A program made the translations under genes and the position numbers. Positions 39,145 to 47,701 of a DNA stretch of 52,214 bases are shown one piece after another (the stretch's first letter is position 1; every line of letters begins with the position of its first letter). The notes under the pieces are model-generated. The model saw only the letters and a list, made by a program, of their open reading frames with translations, had not been told where the DNA came from and made no database searches. Where the stretch lies: NCBI RefSeq assembly GCF_029211125.1, contig NZ_JARGEN010000032.1:1-52214 (forward strand), read 5' to 3'. This DNA is from Curvibacter soli (GTDB lineage: Bacteria > Pseudomonadota > Gammaproteobacteria > Burkholderiales > Burkholderiaceae_C).

Positions 39145-39423
39145 ATGGCACGCATGGTGAATTGCATCAAGCTCGGGCACGAGGCCGAGGGTCTAGACTT
39201 CCCCCCCTATCCGGGCGAACTCGGCCGGCGCCTGTGGGAAAACGTCAGCAAGGAAGCCTGGGCCGCCTGGATGAAGCAGCAGACCATGCTGGTCAACGAA
39301 AACCGCCTGAACCTGGCCGACCAGCGCGCCCGCCAGTACCTGGCCCGCCAGATGGAAAACCACTTCTTCGGCGCCGGCGCGGACGCTGCGGCGGGCTATG
39401 TCCCGCCCCCCTCCACTACCTGA
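39145..39423 (+). CDS. yggX: Oxidative damage protection protein YggX (Fe(II) trafficking)
   Basis: 92 aa, the family size. The start [21 protein letters not shown] and [20 protein letters not shown] match YggX throughout, including the single conserved Cys at position 7; [20 protein letters not shown] is the conserved helix. It protects Fe-S clusters from oxidation and is thought to handle labile Fe(II) in the cytoplasm. Its stop codon abuts the mnmC start with no spacing. Confidence 0.95.
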   Translation: MARMVNCIKLGHEAEGLDFPPYPGELGRRLWENVSKEAWAAWMKQQTMLVNENRLNLADQRARQYLARQMENHFFGAGADAAAGYVPPPSTT

Positions 39424-41304
39424 ATGGCCCCCACCGCCCCGCACGCCGTCGAGCCGGTGGACTGGGGTGCCGACGGCGAACCCCGCAGCGCGCGCTTCGG
39501 CGACATCTACCACTCCAGCACCGGCGCGCTGGCGCAGGCGCGCCATGTCTTCCTGGGCGGCTGCGGGCTGCCCGCGGCCTGGGCCGGGCAGCCGCAGTGG
39601 CGCATCCTGGAAACCGGCTTCGGCCTGGGGCTCAACTTCCTGGCGACCTGGCACGCCTGGCGCAATGACGCCGCGCGCCCGGGCCTGCTGCACTTCGTAT
39701 CGGTGGAGGCCTACCCCGTCGCCGCGCACGACCTGCTGCGCGCAGGCGCTTCCATTGCCGAGCTGGCGCCACTGGCCCAGGCGCTGGCCGGCCAGTGGCA
39801 CGGCCTGCTGCCGGGCCTGCACCGCCTGGCCTTCGACGCGGGGCGCGTGTTGCTGACGCTGTGCGTGGGCGACGTGCGGCCCATGCTGCGTGCCCAGCGC
39901 TTCGACGCCGACAGCATCTACCTCGACGGCTTTCGCCCACAGTGCAACCCGGAGATGTGGTCCGCCGACACGCTCAAGACCGTGGCCCGGTTCGCGCGCC
40001 GCGGCACGCGGCTGGCCACCTGGAGCGTGGCACGCGCCGTGCGCGACGCGCTGGCGCAGCAGGGCTTCCAGGCCACCAAGGCGCCCGGCCTGCCCCCCAA
40101 GCGCGAGCGGCTCGAAGCCGTGTTCGAGCCGGCCTGGACGCCGCGCCGCGCGCCGGCTGCCACGCGGCCCGTGGAGCGCGCCGGGCGCTGCGCCGTGGTG
40201 GGTGCGGGCCTGGCCGGCGCGGCGGTGGCCGCCAGCCTGGCGCGGCGCGGCTGGCACGTGGACGTGCTGGACGCCGCCGCGCAGCCGGCCCAGGGAGCGT
40301 CGGGCGCGCCCGCAGGCGTGTTCGCGCCCCACGTGTCGCCCGACGACGCGCTGCTCTCGCGCCTCACGCGTGCGGGCATCCGCATGCTCTGGCAGGAACT
40401 GGAGCAGCACCTGCAGACCGGCAGCGGCTGGAGCGGCGATGGCGTGCTGGAGCGCCGCGAGGCACATGGCGAAGAACCCGCGCCGCGCCTGCCGCCGCCG
40501 TGGTCGGCCCACGGGCCGAACGAAAGCTGGCACGCCGGCGCCGCCGCGCTGCACGCCGTGGGCCTGCCCGCCGATACGCCCGCCTTGTGGCACCGGCAGG
40601 CCGGCTGGGCCTGCCCCGCGCAGTTGGTGGCCGCATGGCTTGCGCTGCCCGGCGTGCGCTTTGCCCCAGGTGCCGCGGTGGAGCGCCTGTCGGGCGGCGC
40701 GGCCGGCTGGCGCCTGCACGATGCGGCGGGCCGCGTGCTGGCGCAGGCGGACCGCGTGGTCATCGCGGCGGGTCCGGCGAGCGGGCGCTTCCTGCCCGCC
40801 CTGCCGCTGCAGCCCGTGCGCGGCCAACTGGCATGGGGGCCGCACGGCGCGGCGGACGGCCTGCCCGCCATGGCGCTCAACGGCGACGGGCACCTCGTCA
40901 CGCAAATGCCGCGGCCCGGCGGCAGCATCTGGCTCACCGGCGCCACTTTCGAGCGCGACGACACCGGCTGCGACCTGCGCGACAGCGGCACCGCCGCCAA
41001 CCAGGCGCGGCTGGCGCGCCTGCACCCGGCGGCGGCGGAAAAGCTCGCGCCCCGGTTCGCCGCGGGCCGCGTGCACGCCTGGGCCGGGGTGCGCTGCGCC
41101 TCGGCGGACCGCCGCCCGCTGGCCGGCGAGCCGCAGCCCGCCGAGGCGCCCGGCCTGTGGGTGAGCACGGCGCTCGGCTCGCGCGGGCTGACCTTCTGCG
41201 TGCTGTGCGCCGAACTGCTGGCCGCGCGCTGGCATGGCGAGCCGCTGCCGATACCGGATACGCTTGCGCGGGCGCTGGACGCGCGGCGCGGCGCGGCGCG
41301 GTAG
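39424..41304 (+). CDS. mnmC: Bifunctional tRNA modification enzyme MnmC (mnm5s2U)
   Basis: 626 aa. The N-terminal SAM-dependent methyltransferase domain (about 1-235) has ETGFGLGLNFLATW and SIYLDGFRPQCNPEMW. The C-terminal FAD oxidoreductase domain begins at CAVVGAGLAGAAVAASLARR (GxGxxG near residues 260-265) and has WVSTALGSRGLTF near the end. It converts cmnm5s2U to mnm5s2U at tRNA wobble positions in two steps. Immediately follows yggX and was probably co-transcribed. Length and both domains are complete. Confidence 0.94.
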   Translation: MAPTAPHAVEPVDWGADGEPRSARFGDIYHSSTGALAQARHVFLGGCGLPAAWAGQPQWRILETGFGLGLNFLATWHAWRNDAARPGLLHFVSVEAYPVAAHDLLRAGASIAELAPLAQALAGQWHGLLPGLHRLAFDAGRVLLTLCVGDVRPMLRAQRFDADSIYLDGFRPQCNPEMWSADTLKTVARFARRGTRLATWSVARAVRDALAQQGFQATKAPGLPPKRERLEAVFEPAWTPRRAPAATRPVERAGRCAVVGAGLAGAAVAASLARRGWHVDVLDAAAQPAQGASGAPAGVFAPHVSPDDALLSRLTRAGIRMLWQELEQHLQTGSGWSGDGVLERREAHGEEPAPRLPPPWSAHGPNESWHAGAAALHAVGLPADTPALWHRQAGWACPAQLVAAWLALPGVRFAPGAAVERLSGGAAGWRLHDAAGRVLAQADRVVIAAGPASGRFLPALPLQPVRGQLAWGPHGAADGLPAMALNGDGHLVTQMPRPGGSIWLTGATFERDDTGCDLRDSGTAANQARLARLHPAAAEKLAPRFAAGRVHAWAGVRCASADRRPLAGEPQPAEAPGLWVSTALGSRGLTFCVLCAELLAARWHGEPLPIPDTLARALDARRGAAR

Positions 41305-41335
41305 ACCCTGGGCCCATCTTTCGAGGAGTCTTCGC

Positions 41336-42235
41336 ATGGCCTTCCGCTACGACATCACCCACACCACCACCTACCGCTACAAGCAGCCCGTGCGCTTTGG
41401 CCTGCACCGCGTGATGTTCCGCCCGCGCGACAGCCACGACCTGCGTGTGCTGGCCACCGACCTGCAGGTCAGCCCCAAGGCCACGGTGCGCATGATCCAG
41501 GACCCGCTGTCCAACTCCATCGCGCTGGTGCAGCCCGAGGGCGAGGCCACGGAACTGCGCGTGGTCTGCGCCTTCAGCATCGAACATGTGCCGGCCACCG
41601 AAGCCCTGCCGGTGCTGGAGCCCTCCGCCGAGTTCATGCCCTTCGCCTACTCGGTGCAGGACCGGCTGGACCTGGAGCACTACCTGCGCCCCTACCACGA
41701 CGACCCCGACGGCGTGCTGATCCGCTGGGCCCGCCAGTTCCTGTTCAGCAACACGCCCAACGCCACGCGCGAGGTGCTGGCGCGCATGAACGCGCACATC
41801 GGCCAGACGCTCGAATACACCGTGCGCCACGAGGAGGGAACGCAGACCCCGCTGGAGACGCTGGAGTACGGGCGCGGCACCTGCCGCGACTATGCCCTGC
41901 TGATGATGGAGGCCGCGCGCCGCCTGGGCGTGGCCACGCGCTTCGTCTCGGGCTACCTGTACGACGCGGCGCTCGACGGCGCCCCCGGCCCCGACGGCCA
42001 GCCGACCGTGGGCGCGGGCGCCACCCACGCCTGGCTGCAGGCCTATCTGCCCGGCGCGGGCTGGGTGGCCTACGACCCGACCAACAACCTCACCAGCGCC
42101 AGCGCACAGCTCATCCGCGTGGGCGTGGCGCGCGACCCGGCGCAGGCCGCGCCGGTGTCCGGGAGCTGGTTCGGCGGCGTCGGCGCCTACCAGGACATGG
42201 AGGTGCAGGTCAACGTGCGGCGCGTCGATGACTGA
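41336..42235 (+). CDS. Transglutaminase-like family protein
   Basis: 299 aa from ATG 41336 with GAGGAG upstream. N-terminal bacterial transglutaminase-like region (FRYDITHTTTYRYKQPVRFGLHRVMFRPRD), then the papain-like core: Cys in GRGTCRDYALLMMEAARRLG, His in GATHAWLQAYL and Asp in GWVAYDPTN. Proteins of this type are usually cysteine peptidase-like; some are found with ATP-grasp/alpha-E peptide-forming proteins, but none is present here. No signal peptide. It lies upstream of an orphan ParA-like ATPase, 79 bases apart; any partnership is unproven. Confidence 0.88.
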   Translation: MAFRYDITHTTTYRYKQPVRFGLHRVMFRPRDSHDLRVLATDLQVSPKATVRMIQDPLSNSIALVQPEGEATELRVVCAFSIEHVPATEALPVLEPSAEFMPFAYSVQDRLDLEHYLRPYHDDPDGVLIRWARQFLFSNTPNATREVLARMNAHIGQTLEYTVRHEEGTQTPLETLEYGRGTCRDYALLMMEAARRLGVATRFVSGYLYDAALDGAPGPDGQPTVGAGATHAWLQAYLPGAGWVAYDPTNNLTSASAQLIRVGVARDPAQAAPVSGSWFGGVGAYQDMEVQVNVRRVDD

Positions 42236-42314
42236 TGGAGCCGCCGGCTCCCGTCATGGGCGGCCCCTAGAATGCCGGCTCATCCATCCCCCCACTTTCT
42301 CCAGGCACTTCTTC

Positions 42315-43007
42315 ATGGGTTCCATCAATTTCATCGGCGGTGAAAAGGGCGGTGTCGGCAAGTCCGTCACCTCGCGGCTGCTGGCGCAGTACTTCATCGA
42401 CCATGGCCGCGCGTTCACCGGCTTCGACACCGACCGCTCGCACGGCTCCTTCACCCGCTTCTACGACGGCTATGCCTCGCCCGTGGCGGTGGACAGCTTC
42501 GAGGGCCTGGACAGCATCGTGAATGGATTCGAGGACAGCCCCGACCAGAGCGTGGTGGTGGACCTGGCCGCGCAGACGCTGGCGCCGCTGGCCGGCTGGA
42601 TCGAGGCCTCCAGCCTGTTCGACGTGTTCGCCGAACTCGGCGTGGCCGTCAACTTCTGGCACGTGGCCGACGACGGCAAGGACGCCAGCGACCTGCTGGG
42701 CCACCTGGTCGGCACCTTCGGCGAGCGCCCGAACTACATCGTGGTGCGCAACGAAGGCCGCGGCAGCGACTTCGGCCTGCTGCAAGCATCGCCCGGCTAC
42801 GCCCGCGCCGCCGCGCTCGGCGCCCGCACCATCACGCTGCCGCGCCTGCACGACGCCAGCATGCGCAAGATCGACGCGCAGAACACCAGCTTCTGGAAGG
42901 CCGTGAACGACAAGGCCAGCCCGCACGCGCTGGGCCTGCTGGAGCGCCAGCGCGTCAAGACCTGGCTGGCGGCGGTGTACGGGCAGTTCGACACGCTGGT
43001 GCTGTAG
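42315..43007 (+). CDS. Orphan ParA/MinD-like P-loop ATPase
   Basis: 230 aa from ATG 42315; weak ribosome site. The deviant Walker A is GGEKGGVGKS (about residues 8-17), as in ParA/MinD proteins. The Walker A' Asp is in GFDTDRSHGSF. No ParB, MinE or plasmid genes adjoin. Similar chromosomal proteins in plasmids and betaproteobacteria are labelled mobilization or nucleotide-binding proteins without known function. The middle part (FAELGVAVNFWHVADDGKDASD) and NEGRGSDFGLLQASPGYARA are not typical of plasmid ParA. A family-4 palindromic element follows ten bases after the stop. Confidence 0.8.
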   Translation: MGSINFIGGEKGGVGKSVTSRLLAQYFIDHGRAFTGFDTDRSHGSFTRFYDGYASPVAVDSFEGLDSIVNGFEDSPDQSVVVDLAAQTLAPLAGWIEASSLFDVFAELGVAVNFWHVADDGKDASDLLGHLVGTFGERPNYIVVRNEGRGSDFGLLQASPGYARAAALGARTITLPRLHDASMRKIDAQNTSFWKAVNDKASPHALGLLERQRVKTWLAAVYGQFDTLVL

Positions 43008-43017
43008 GCGCAAAACG

Positions 43018-43091
43018 ATATACTCCCCAGGAGTACCCATATCTTTCGCCCGAAAATACTGCGGCGGCAGATAGCATATAGGGGAGTATAT
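43018..43091. repeat. 74-bp palindromic element (family 4), copy B
   Basis: Perfect 11-bp terminal inverted repeats: ATATACTCCCC (43018-43028) and GGGGAGTATAT (43081-43091). The interior shares TGCGG(C/T)GGC and GCAT-TA with the copy at 6364-6434. TTTCGCCCGAAA inside forms another small hairpin. It follows the ParA-like gene. Confidence 0.65.
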
Positions 43092-43199
43092 GGTTGCCAT
43101 CGAAAAATGCGGCAGCGCTGGCGCACTTTGCAGCCGCCGCCACGGCCATGGTGAACCCCCGAGGCGTTGCCGCAGAGCAGCCCTTATCCCGCATAAGCC
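43092..43199. other. Gene-free stretch between two repeats
   Basis: About 110 bases with no credible gene. It includes a short AT-poor segment with CCCTTATCCCGCATAAGCC and nothing else recognisable. Confidence 0.3.
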
Positions 43200-43527
43200 A
43201 TGAACCTGGAAACGGCAGTTGACCGCTTCGTATCCCTTGTCAGGCCGCATCAAATCGAGCGTTGCCGGCTTCGATGGGGTTCACCTCGTGGGTGAGAGCG
43301 CTATGCACCTGCCAGCACCGCGCTCGGCGCGCCATGCGGCGTTGCTCCTCCTTGCGGGCAGTAGCCCGCCGCGTCGTCTCCCTTGCAGGGCGCAGGCCTG
43401 CCGGAGACAGGCCTTCTTCGCGCTGTCCAACAGCACGCAGGTGCTGTTGGAGCCGCTGCGCTCAGCCTTGCCTGGCCCCCCGATCACGGCACCGGCAGGC
43501 GCATCCAACTGCCGTTTCCAGGATGAA
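43200..43527. mobile_element. Family-1 MITE, long copy (318 bp) carrying two extra hairpins, with ATGAA duplication
   Basis: Element 43205-43522. Ends CCTGGAAACGGCAGTTG and CAACTGCCGTTTCCAGG. ATGAA flanks both sides (43200-43204, 43523-43527). About 85 bases absent from the other copies are present near 43378-43468. They contain GGCCTG-N7-CAGGCC (43395-43413) and CCAACAGCAC-GCAG-GTGCTGTTGG (43427-43450), the latter a perfect 10-bp stem. Orientation is opposite to the copies at 14226, 29218 and 37256. Confidence 0.88.
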
Positions 43528-43557
43528 CCTGGATCAACCGCCCCGAAACCCGCGCCA

Positions 43558-43620
43558 GCACTTGCTAATATGTTTATCAGCATAAGGCGCTAAAAAATAA
43601 ATAGTTTGCCGATCTATGGC
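43558..43620 (+). promoter_or_regulatory. AT-rich promoter region of the sulfate-reduction operon
   Basis: TTGCTAATATGTTTATCAGC and CTAAAAAATAAATAG stand out from GC-rich surroundings, about 75-135 bases upstream of cysI. Probably the cys promoter and CysB-binding region; -35/-10 assignments are not clear. Position downstream of the long family-1 MITE means the insertion did not cut the promoter. Confidence 0.4.
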
Positions 43621-43694
43621 AAGCTTTTACAGTCGGGCCTTGCCTGGAAACCGGCATCCAGCCGCCGGCGCGCACTGCATCCATCCCACCCACG

Positions 43695-45458
43695 ATGTAC
43701 CAATACACCGACTTCGACCGCCAGTTCGTGCGCCTGCGCGCCGACCAGTTCCGCGACCAGCTCCAGCGCTGGCAGGCCGGCACGCTCAGCGAAGACGAAT
43801 TCCGCCCGCTGCGGCTGCAGAACGGCTGGTACGTGCAACGCTACGCGCCCATGCTGCGCGTGGCCGTGCCGTATGGCGAGCTGTCGAGCCGCCAGATCCG
43901 CGCGCTGGCGCGCATCGCCCGCGAATACGACGAGCCCGAGGCCGAGGTCTACCGCAACGCCCTGGCCACGCAAGGCGCCATGGGCACCACCTATCTGCCC
44001 ACGCACTACGCGCACTTCTCCACGCGCACCAACGTGCAGTTCAACTGGATCCCGCTGGCGAAAAGCGCCGACGTGATGGACCTGCTGGCCAGCGTGGACA
44101 TGCACGGCATCCAGACCAGCGGCAACTGCATCCGCAACATCACCACCGACGAGCGCGCCGGCGTGGCCGCCGACGAGATCGCCGACCCGCGCCCGTTCGC
44201 CGAGATCCTGCGCCAGTGGAGCTCGCTGCACCCCGAGTTCGCCTTCCTGCCGCGCAAGTTCAAGATCGCCATCATCGGCGCCACGGAAGACCGCGCCGCC
44301 ACCGGCTGGCACGACGTGGGGCTGCACCTGGTGAAGAACGACGCCGGCGAGCTGGGCTTTCGCGTCAGCGTAGGCGGCGGCATGGGCCGCACGCCCGTCA
44401 TCGGCACGCTGCTGCGCGCGTTCCTGCCCTGGCAGCAGATCATGAACTACCTGGAAGCCGTGGTGCGCGTGTACAACCGCTTCGGGCGGCGCGACAACAA
44501 GTACAAGGCGCGCATCAAGATCCTGGTGAAGGCCGAGGGCCAGCGCTACATCGACGAGGTGGAGCAGGAGTTCCGCCAGATCGTCGAGTTGGACGGCGGC
44601 CCGCACACCATCCCGCAGGCCGAATACGACCGCGTGGCCGCCAGCTTCGTGCCGCCCGCGCTGGACCTGGCCGGCGCCAGTGCCGAAGCGCCCACGCCCG
44701 CCGCGCCCGAGCCGCTGTTCGCCCGCTGGCTGCAGCGCAACGTGGCGCCGCACCGCAACCCGCTGCTGCGCGCCGTGACGCTGTCGTTCAAGCGCCCCGG
44801 CCAGGCGCCCGGCGATGCCAGCGCCGACCAGCTCGACACGCTGGCCGTTTTGGCGGACCGCTACAGCGCCGGCGAGGCGCGCGTAACGCACGACCAGAAC
44901 GTGCTGCTGCCCTGGGTGCGCGCCGACCAGCTCCATGCGCTGTGGCTCGACGCCAAGGCGGCGGGCTTTGCCAGCGCCAACGTGCATCTGCTCACCGACA
45001 TGATCGCCTGCCCCGGCGGCGATCTGTGCGCGCTGGCCAACGCGCGCTCCATCCCCATCGCCGTGGCCATCACCGAGCGCTACCAGGACCTCGACGAGCT
45101 CGACGACATCGGCGAGATCGACCTGCACATCAGCGGCTGCATCAATAGCTGCGGCCACCACCACAGCGGCCACATCGGCATCCTGGGCGTGGACAAGGAC
45201 GGCAAGGAGTGGTACCAGGTCACGCTGGGCGGCTCCGACGGCTCGGCGCTGTCGGGCGAGGCCATGCCGGGCAAGGTGATCGGCCCGTCTTTCAGCGCCG
45301 CCGAGGTGCCCGACGTGGTCGAGGCCGTGCTCGCCACCTACCGCGACCAGCGCCAGCCGCGCGAAACCTTCATCGCCGCCGTGCGCCGCCTGGGGCTGCA
45401 GCCGTTCAAGGACGCCGCCAACGCCGCGCGCATCCCCGCCGAGGAAGAGGCCGCATGA
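43695..45458 (+). CDS. cysI: Assimilatory sulfite (or nitrite) reductase, ferredoxin-type hemoprotein
   Basis: 587 aa. Two-fold repeated siroheme reductase: GTTYLPTHYAHFSTRTNVQFNW and NCIRNITTDERAGVAADE in the first half. The siroheme/[4Fe-4S] cysteines lie in CPGGDLC and CINSCGHHHSGHIG in the second half. It reduces sulfite to sulfide with six electrons. There is no CysJ flavoprotein next to it; ferredoxin and ferredoxin reductase genes at the end of the same gene run are plausible electron donors. Position with cysH-cysD-cysN makes sulfite the likely substrate. Its stop overlaps the DUF934 start. Confidence 0.94.
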   Translation: MYQYTDFDRQFVRLRADQFRDQLQRWQAGTLSEDEFRPLRLQNGWYVQRYAPMLRVAVPYGELSSRQIRALARIAREYDEPEAEVYRNALATQGAMGTTYLPTHYAHFSTRTNVQFNWIPLAKSADVMDLLASVDMHGIQTSGNCIRNITTDERAGVAADEIADPRPFAEILRQWSSLHPEFAFLPRKFKIAIIGATEDRAATGWHDVGLHLVKNDAGELGFRVSVGGGMGRTPVIGTLLRAFLPWQQIMNYLEAVVRVYNRFGRRDNKYKARIKILVKAEGQRYIDEVEQEFRQIVELDGGPHTIPQAEYDRVAASFVPPALDLAGASAEAPTPAAPEPLFARWLQRNVAPHRNPLLRAVTLSFKRPGQAPGDASADQLDTLAVLADRYSAGEARVTHDQNVLLPWVRADQLHALWLDAKAAGFASANVHLLTDMIACPGGDLCALANARSIPIAVAITERYQDLDELDDIGEIDLHISGCINSCGHHHSGHIGILGVDKDGKEWYQVTLGGSDGSALSGEAMPGKVIGPSFSAAEVPDVVEAVLATYRDQRQPRETFIAAVRRLGLQPFKDAANAARIPAEEEAA

Positions 45459-45859
45459 CGACCATGCTGAAAATCCTTTCGTCCCACGACCACCAGCCGC
45501 CCGCCGCGGGCGCGAGCGCCGTCGTCGCGCTGCCCAACGACGCCGACCCGCTGGCGCTGCCGCTCGACGGCGTGGCCCGCATCGACCTGGAGTTCCCCGA
45601 CTTCAACGATGGCCGCGCCTACAGCCAGGCCTACCTGCTGCGCCGACGGCGCGGCTTCGCGGGCGACATCCGCGCCACCGGCGACGTATTGATCGATCAG
45701 TTGGTGCAGATGGAGCGCACCGGCTTTTCCAGCGCCGTGCTGAAGGACGGCGTGAACGCCGCCGATGCCAAAGCCCAGTTCGACCGCTTCAAGGGCTTCT
45801 ACCAGGGCGACGTGGCGCACCTGCCGCATTTCCGCGAGACATCGCCACAGAAGGACTGA
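45455..45859 (+). CDS. DUF934 family protein of the sulfate-reduction operon
   Basis: 134 aa from ATG 45455, overlapping the cysI stop (ATGA). RIDLEFPDFNDGRAYSQAYLLRRRRGFAGDIRATGDVLIDQL is the conserved DUF934 core, found in oxidoreductase-type sulfite/nitrite reductase operons. It probably assists the reductase (assembly or electron transfer), but its biochemical role is unknown. The conserved part begins after about 40 residues; the N-terminal part is variable. cysH starts four bases after its stop. Confidence 0.92.
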   Translation: MTTMLKILSSHDHQPPAAGASAVVALPNDADPLALPLDGVARIDLEFPDFNDGRAYSQAYLLRRRRGFAGDIRATGDVLIDQLVQMERTGFSSAVLKDGVNAADAKAQFDRFKGFYQGDVAHLPHFRETSPQKD

Positions 45860-45863
45860 CGCC

Positions 45864-46616
45864 ATGGGCGCGATCGACCTCTACGCCCACCAGGCTTCGG
45901 CCGGTTTCGACCGCAAGGTCGAGGCATCGCTCGCGCTGCTGGCGCGCGCGCAGCGCGAGTTCGCGCCGCTGACCCAGGCGTCGAGCCTGGGCGCCGAGGA
46001 CATGGTGGTCACCGACCTGCTGCAGCGCGGCGGCATCGCCAGCGCCATCTTCGTGCTCGATACGGGCAGGCTGCACCCCGAAACCCTGGCACTGGTCGAC
46101 CGCCTGCGCGCGCACTACCGGCGCGCGGTGGAGGTCTACCGCCCCGACGCCGCCGAGGCCGCCGCCTTCACCGCCGCGCATGGCGAAGACGCCATGTACC
46201 AGAGCATCGACCTGCGCCGGCAGTGCTGCCACATCCGCAAGATGGAACCGCTGGAGCGCGCACTGGCCGGCCACAACGGATGGATCACCGGCCTGCGGCG
46301 CGAGCAGTCGAACGCCCGCGCCGACGTGGCCGACATCGAGCCCGGCCAGGGCCGCGCCAAGATCAACCCGCTGGCCGACTGGACCTGGGGCGACGTGTGG
46401 CACTACATCGCCCTGCGCGGCGTGCCCTACAACCCGCTGCACGACCAGTTCATGCCCAGCATCGGCTGCGCGCCGTGCACCCGCGCCATCAGCATCGGCG
46501 AGGACTTCCGCTCGGGCCGCTGGTGGTGGGAGCAGGAAGGCGCCAAGGAATGCGGCCTGCATGCCGACCACGCCAGCACCGTCCCCATGATTGCGATCCG
46601 GGAAACCCACGCATGA
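45864..46616 (+). CDS. cysH: Adenylyl-sulfate (APS) reductase, CysH family
   Basis: 250 aa from ATG 45864. LGAEDMVVTDLL and DTGRLHPETLALVDRL form the PP-loop-type core. The iron-sulfur cysteine pairs typical of APS-preferring reductases are present: QCCHIRKMEPL and GCAPCTRA. The catalytic Cys is in the C-terminal KECGLH. It therefore probably uses APS directly, releasing sulfite with thioredoxin, so no CysC kinase is needed, and none is found here. Its stop overlaps cysD. Confidence 0.95.
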   Translation: MGAIDLYAHQASAGFDRKVEASLALLARAQREFAPLTQASSLGAEDMVVTDLLQRGGIASAIFVLDTGRLHPETLALVDRLRAHYRRAVEVYRPDAAEAAAFTAAHGEDAMYQSIDLRRQCCHIRKMEPLERALAGHNGWITGLRREQSNARADVADIEPGQGRAKINPLADWTWGDVWHYIALRGVPYNPLHDQFMPSIGCAPCTRAISIGEDFRSGRWWWEQEGAKECGLHADHASTVPMIAIRETHA

Positions 46617-47566
46617 ACGCCCGCACCGAACCCCAGGCACCGGGGCACCTGAGCAATGCCCACCTCGACGCGCTGGAGGAAGAGGCCATCTTCATCCTGC
46701 GCGAAGTCGCCGCCGCCTTCGAGCGCCCGGCGCTGCTGTTCTCGGGCGGCAAGGACTCGCTGGTGCTGCTGCGGTGCGCAGAAAAAGCCTTCGGCAGCAG
46801 GATCGGCCCCTGCGGCGGCGGGCGCATCCCCTACCCGCTGCTGATGATCGACACCGGCCACAACTTCCCCGAGGTCACGGCCTTGCGCGACCAGCGGGCG
46901 CGGGAACTGGGCGCCGAGTTGATCGTGCGCAGCGTCGAAGACTCGATGAAGCGCGGCACCGTGCGCCTGGCGCGTCCCGACGAATCGCGCAACGTGCACC
47001 AGTCGGTCACGCTGCTCGAAGCCATCGAGGAGTTCCGCTTCGACGCCCTGATCGGCGGCGCCCGCCGCGACGAGGAAAAGGCCCGCGCCAAGGAGCGCAT
47101 CTTCAGCCACCGCGACAGCTTCGGCCAGTGGCAACCCAAGGACCAGCGGCCCGAACTGTGGACGCTGTTCAACACCCGCCTGGCGCCCGGCGAGCACTTC
47201 CGCGTCTTCCCCATCAGCAACTGGACCGAGCTGGACGTGTGGCAGTACATCGCCCGCGAGCCGGTGGCCCTGCCCGCGCTCTACTACACCCACCGCCGCG
47301 AGGTGGTGGAGCGCCGGGGCCTGCTGGTGCCCGTCACGCCGCTGACCCCGCCGCGCGAGGGCGAGCAGGTGGTCACCCGCGACGTGCGCTTCCGCACCGT
47401 GGGCGACATCACCTGCACCTGCCCCGTGCCCAGCCTGGCCGCCGACGCCGACGCCGTGGTGGTCGAGACCCTGGCTGCCGACGTGAGCGAGCGCGGCGCC
47501 ACGCGCATGGACGACAGGACATCCGACGCCTCGATGGAAAAGCGCAAGAGGGACGGATATTTTTAG
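46613..47566 (+). CDS. cysD: Sulfate adenylyltransferase subunit 2
   Basis: 317 aa from ATG 46613 (ATGA overlap with cysH). PP-loop SGGKDSLVLL near residues 43-52, then LLMIDTGHNFPEV, GGARRDEEKARAKERI and SNWTELDVWQYI, all diagnostic for CysD. It catalyses ATP + sulfate to APS with CysN. The C-terminus RKRDGYF is typical. A 135-base gap, longer than elsewhere in the operon, precedes cysN. Confidence 0.97.
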   Translation: MNARTEPQAPGHLSNAHLDALEEEAIFILREVAAAFERPALLFSGGKDSLVLLRCAEKAFGSRIGPCGGGRIPYPLLMIDTGHNFPEVTALRDQRARELGAELIVRSVEDSMKRGTVRLARPDESRNVHQSVTLLEAIEEFRFDALIGGARRDEEKARAKERIFSHRDSFGQWQPKDQRPELWTLFNTRLAPGEHFRVFPISNWTELDVWQYIAREPVALPALYYTHRREVVERRGLLVPVTPLTPPREGEQVVTRDVRFRTVGDITCTCPVPSLAADADAVVVETLAADVSERGATRMDDRTSDASMEKRKRDGYF

Positions 47567-47701
47567 CGTAGGCACACCCCCGGGCTGCGCGCACTGCGTG
47601 TCGCTGCGCCACCCCTTTGCGGGGGGCAACGCCAGCGGCCTGGCAACGCCAGTTCCGCGGCGTTTCTGGAATGGGCGATCCTGCGAACAAAGGTAACGCA
47701 T
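47567..47701. other. cysD-cysN intergenic segment with a GC-rich hairpin-forming block
   Basis: CACCCCTTTGCGGGGGGCAACGC and neighbouring GCGC-rich sequence can form stems (CCCC...GGGG). This looks like a common intergenic element of related genomes, but only one copy is in this window, so I cannot confirm it as a repeat. It interrupts an otherwise tightly overlapping operon. Confidence 0.35.

Noticed and set aside
42315..43091. Plasmid partition or integrated plasmid signature from the ParA-like gene
   Set aside because: No ParB, replication or mobilisation genes, and neighbours are ordinary chromosomal genes.
43219..43593. A ~60-aa frame (HLVGESAMHLPAPRS-like) conserved in most family-1 MITE copies
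   Set aside because: It is conserved because the DNA is conserved; changes between copies alter amino acids freely, starts and stops vary, and no ribosome site is consistent. Not a gene on present evidence.
47567..47640. GC-rich hairpin block before cysN as a repeat family
   Set aside because: It resembles intergenic blocks I associate with related genomes, but only one copy is in this window, so it is listed only as a described stretch.
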